NCBI GenBank assembly: GCA_035606235.1
Contig: DATNFU010000015.1
Span: 6,794 to 70,793 of the forward strand
Length of the DNA: 64,000 bases
Direction: 5' to 3'
DNA from: 66-474 sp035606235
Lineage (GTDB): Bacteria > Pseudomonadota > Gammaproteobacteria > Xanthomonadales > Rhodanobacteraceae
Part shown: positions 63,401 to 64,000 of the stretch, one piece after another
How the letters are laid out: each line of letters begins with the position of its first letter
Position numbering within the stretch: the stretch's first letter is position 1
Made by a program: the position numbers and the translations under genes
Notes under the pieces: model-generated
What the model was told of the DNA's origin: nothing
What the model saw: the letters and a program-made list of their open reading frames with translations, nothing else
The model's database searches: none

Positions 63401-64000
63401 GCCGACGCGCTGCGCCGCGGGCTCCAGCACCACGTCGTAATCGGCGGTGTCGGGGATCGCGCCACCGGAGGTGATCGCGGTCAGCCGCGCGTTGCGCCGC
63501 GCGCGCAGCTTGCCATTCACCGCATCGCGGTGCAGGTAGGCCGCGCGCGTGCCGCGCCGGGTACTGTAGCCGTCGGCCAGCATCCGCAGCACTTCGCTGA
63601 ACTTGTCGCGGGTGAGTTCGCGATACGGATACGCGCTGCGCACCAGCTCGAACAATTCGGCTTCGTCGCGTTCGCCGCAGGCCACCTCCGCCACGACCTG
63701 CTGCGCCAGCACGTCCAGCGGCGCACGCGGCACGTGCAGCGTGTCCAGCTCGCCGCGCCGGACGCAGTCGAGCAATGCGACGCACTCGGCGAGATCATCC
63801 CGCGAGTTAGGGAACAACCGGGCTTTCGACGTGCCGCTGACCGCGTGTCCCGCGCGTCCGGCCCGCTGCAGGAACGCTGCGATCGAACGTGGCGAGCCGA
63901 GTTGGCAAACCAGTTCGACTTCGCCGATGTCGATGCCCAGTTCCAGCGAGGCGGTCGCGACCAGCGCACGCAGTTGCCCGGATTTCAAGCGCCGCTCGGC
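60470..64000 (-). CDS. lhr: Lhr-type ATP-dependent DEAD/DEAH helicase (5' partial)
   Basis: The C-terminal about 1176 residues of a large helicase; the frame is still open at the right edge (AERRLKSGQ...), so the first about 300-400 residues with the DEAD/DEAH core are missing. It shows motif V-like ATASLELGIDIGEV and motif VI QRAGRAGH, then an extended Lhr core with winged-helix and associated domains (LVEPATHTAL-like region, PSIPFWLGEAPGR, GTQLVIHSPYG). Lhr-type helicases act in DNA repair. The final about 30 residues come from a repeat-like stretch (60470-60560) and look foreign to the protein. The stop at 60470 lies 15 bases beyond the REP-like elements that follow the M61 gene. Confidence 0.88.
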   Translation of the reverse strand, partial: AERRLKSGQLRALVATASLELGIDIGEVELVCQLGSPRSIAAFLQRAGRAGHAVSGTSKARLFPNSRDDLAECVALLDCVRRGELDTLHVPRAPLDVLAQQVVAEVACGERDEAELFELVRSAYPYRELTRDKFSEVLRMLADGYSTRRGTRAAYLHRDAVNGKLRARRNARLTAITSGGAIPDTADYDVVLEPAAQRVGSVNEDFAVESLAGDIFQLGNQSYRILKVERGRVRVEDAHGAPPSIPFWLGEAPGRSDELSWAVSRLREEVSERLDGGGNAVTWLRDEVGVVEPAARQLVEYYQAARTELGVLPTHTALAMERFFDESGGTQLVIHSPYGSRLNRAWGLALRKRFCRTFNFELQAAATEDAIVLSLSTSHSFPLEEVSRYLHSNSVRDVLTQALLDAPMFALRWRWNASAALALPRFVGGAKVPPQIQRMKSEDLLATVFPDQVACAENLVGERQIPEHPLVEQTLRDCLYEAMDLEGLVALLKQLESGAVKIVARDLTAPSSLCAEVLGARPYAYLDDAPLEERRTQAVASRGFTDASRAEDLGKLDAEAIQAVREEAWPQPRDADEMHETLLALGAVNADEVQRNAGWAEWLEALAAARRATRLTPSLVNGGGLRDSVSGQPTLWVATETLPMWRAVHADAPVQPVVEAPPEFAARKWTREQALVEIVRARLGCLGPVQASAIAETFAVPQADIELALGALEREGFVMRGRFTSMTPGSAQGCADDCGRMPNASLQNEEWCERHLLARIHRRTLTRLRREIEPVEPREFMRFLFQWQHLAPDSRLRGAEALGSVLAQLEGFEAPAGAWESHLLPARLPDYDIGWLDGLCASGRVAWTRLRANNGGHAAPVRASPIVLLPRRALALWGSLGAQAVQEASALSSRAQAVAEYLAQHGASFFDEMQSGTRLLHVELEDALAELVGAGMISADSFSGLRALLTPANKRRATRTRRTHRAMLSGIEDAGRWSLIKRGAFSPPPPATEEEPVEHIARTLLRRWGVVFWTLLQREAAWLPPWRELRRVYQRLEARGEIRGGRFVAGMVGEQFALPEAIGALRRARKAHDDNLITISGADPLNLIGGLSAGDKVPVLSNSRIVFRDGVPVAKRVAGEITILQTLSPEEERTARAALRQTFSAFRGHPQGGTPNPVPSIERETGFRIAAMRRPP

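Noticed and set aside
1..64000. CRISPR arrays, tRNA genes, rRNA and insertion sequences
   Set aside because: I scanned for regularly spaced repeats, cloverleaf-type sequences and transposase motifs and saw none; a proper search with dedicated programs could still find a small RNA.

Overview
The window is GC-rich (I judge well above 60% by eye) and densely coded. It most likely comes from a gammaproteobacterium of the Xanthomonadales/Lysobacterales, perhaps Rhodanobacteraceae. Three things suggest this: the biotin block bioB-bioF-bioH-bioC beside a comF-type gene and ubiA, the TAGGAGC-type REP palindromes between genes, and an exopolysaccharide (EPS) locus of the EpsB / chain-length / export-lipoprotein type often seen with XrtA/PEP-CTERM systems. 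The assignment is an inference from gene content. I found no tRNA, rRNA, CRISPR array, insertion sequence or phage gene.

Positions 1-18.7 kb are a mosaic of short, alternating-strand units around polysaccharide synthesis. They begin with the 3' part of a polyprenyl-phosphate sugar transferase and a membrane J-domain protein. Next comes a two-gene NRPS/PKS system (1834-10946). After it come GT2, an ATP-grasp/low-molecular-weight phosphatase fusion and a NodB deacetylase (minus strand), then galE, a GT4-like transferase and a secreted beta-helix protein. A cNMP-EAL phosphodiesterase and a second, homologous beta-helix protein follow (18.8-22.3 kb). Then come an acyltransferase (22.4-23.6 kb) and a flippase plus DUF218 protein (23.8-26.1 kb).

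Positions 26.2-39.1 kb hold a long minus-strand EPS operon. Read in transcription order from 37.9 kb it is: outer-membrane export lipoprotein, chain-length protein, CpsD-like P-loop protein with a degenerate P-loop, outer-membrane beta-barrel, two GT4 enzymes, a Wzy/ligase-type polymerase, a NodB deacetylase, a GT2 and a GT4. Several of these genes overlap by 4-26 bases. A UDP-glucuronate-epimerase-like gene precedes it. Together with the sugar transferase, flippase, epimerases and the UDP-sugar dehydrogenase at 46 kb, this is a nearly complete Wzx/Wzy-type EPS pathway. No exosortase is visible inside the window.

Positions 39.2-50.1 kb are mixed metabolism: CocE/NonD hydrolase, PQQ quinoprotein, small membrane proteins, GH15 hydrolase, UDP-sugar dehydrogenase, EamA transporter, YncE-like propeller protein and DUF72. 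Positions 50.2-60.4 kb are housekeeping: bioC, bioH, bioF, bioB, comF-like, ubiA, APC amino-acid permease, a membrane protein and an M61 peptidase. The window ends inside an Lhr-type helicase (60470-64000).

The most unusual element is the compact NRPS/PKS pair. Its visible order is A-PCP, then KS-AT-ACP-C-A-PCP-TE, with no reductive domain. The second adenylation code reads as glycine-like. The line would therefore build an aminoacyl-malonyl-glycyl thioester with an unreduced beta-keto group, which is the substrate type for tetramate-forming (Dieckmann) release.
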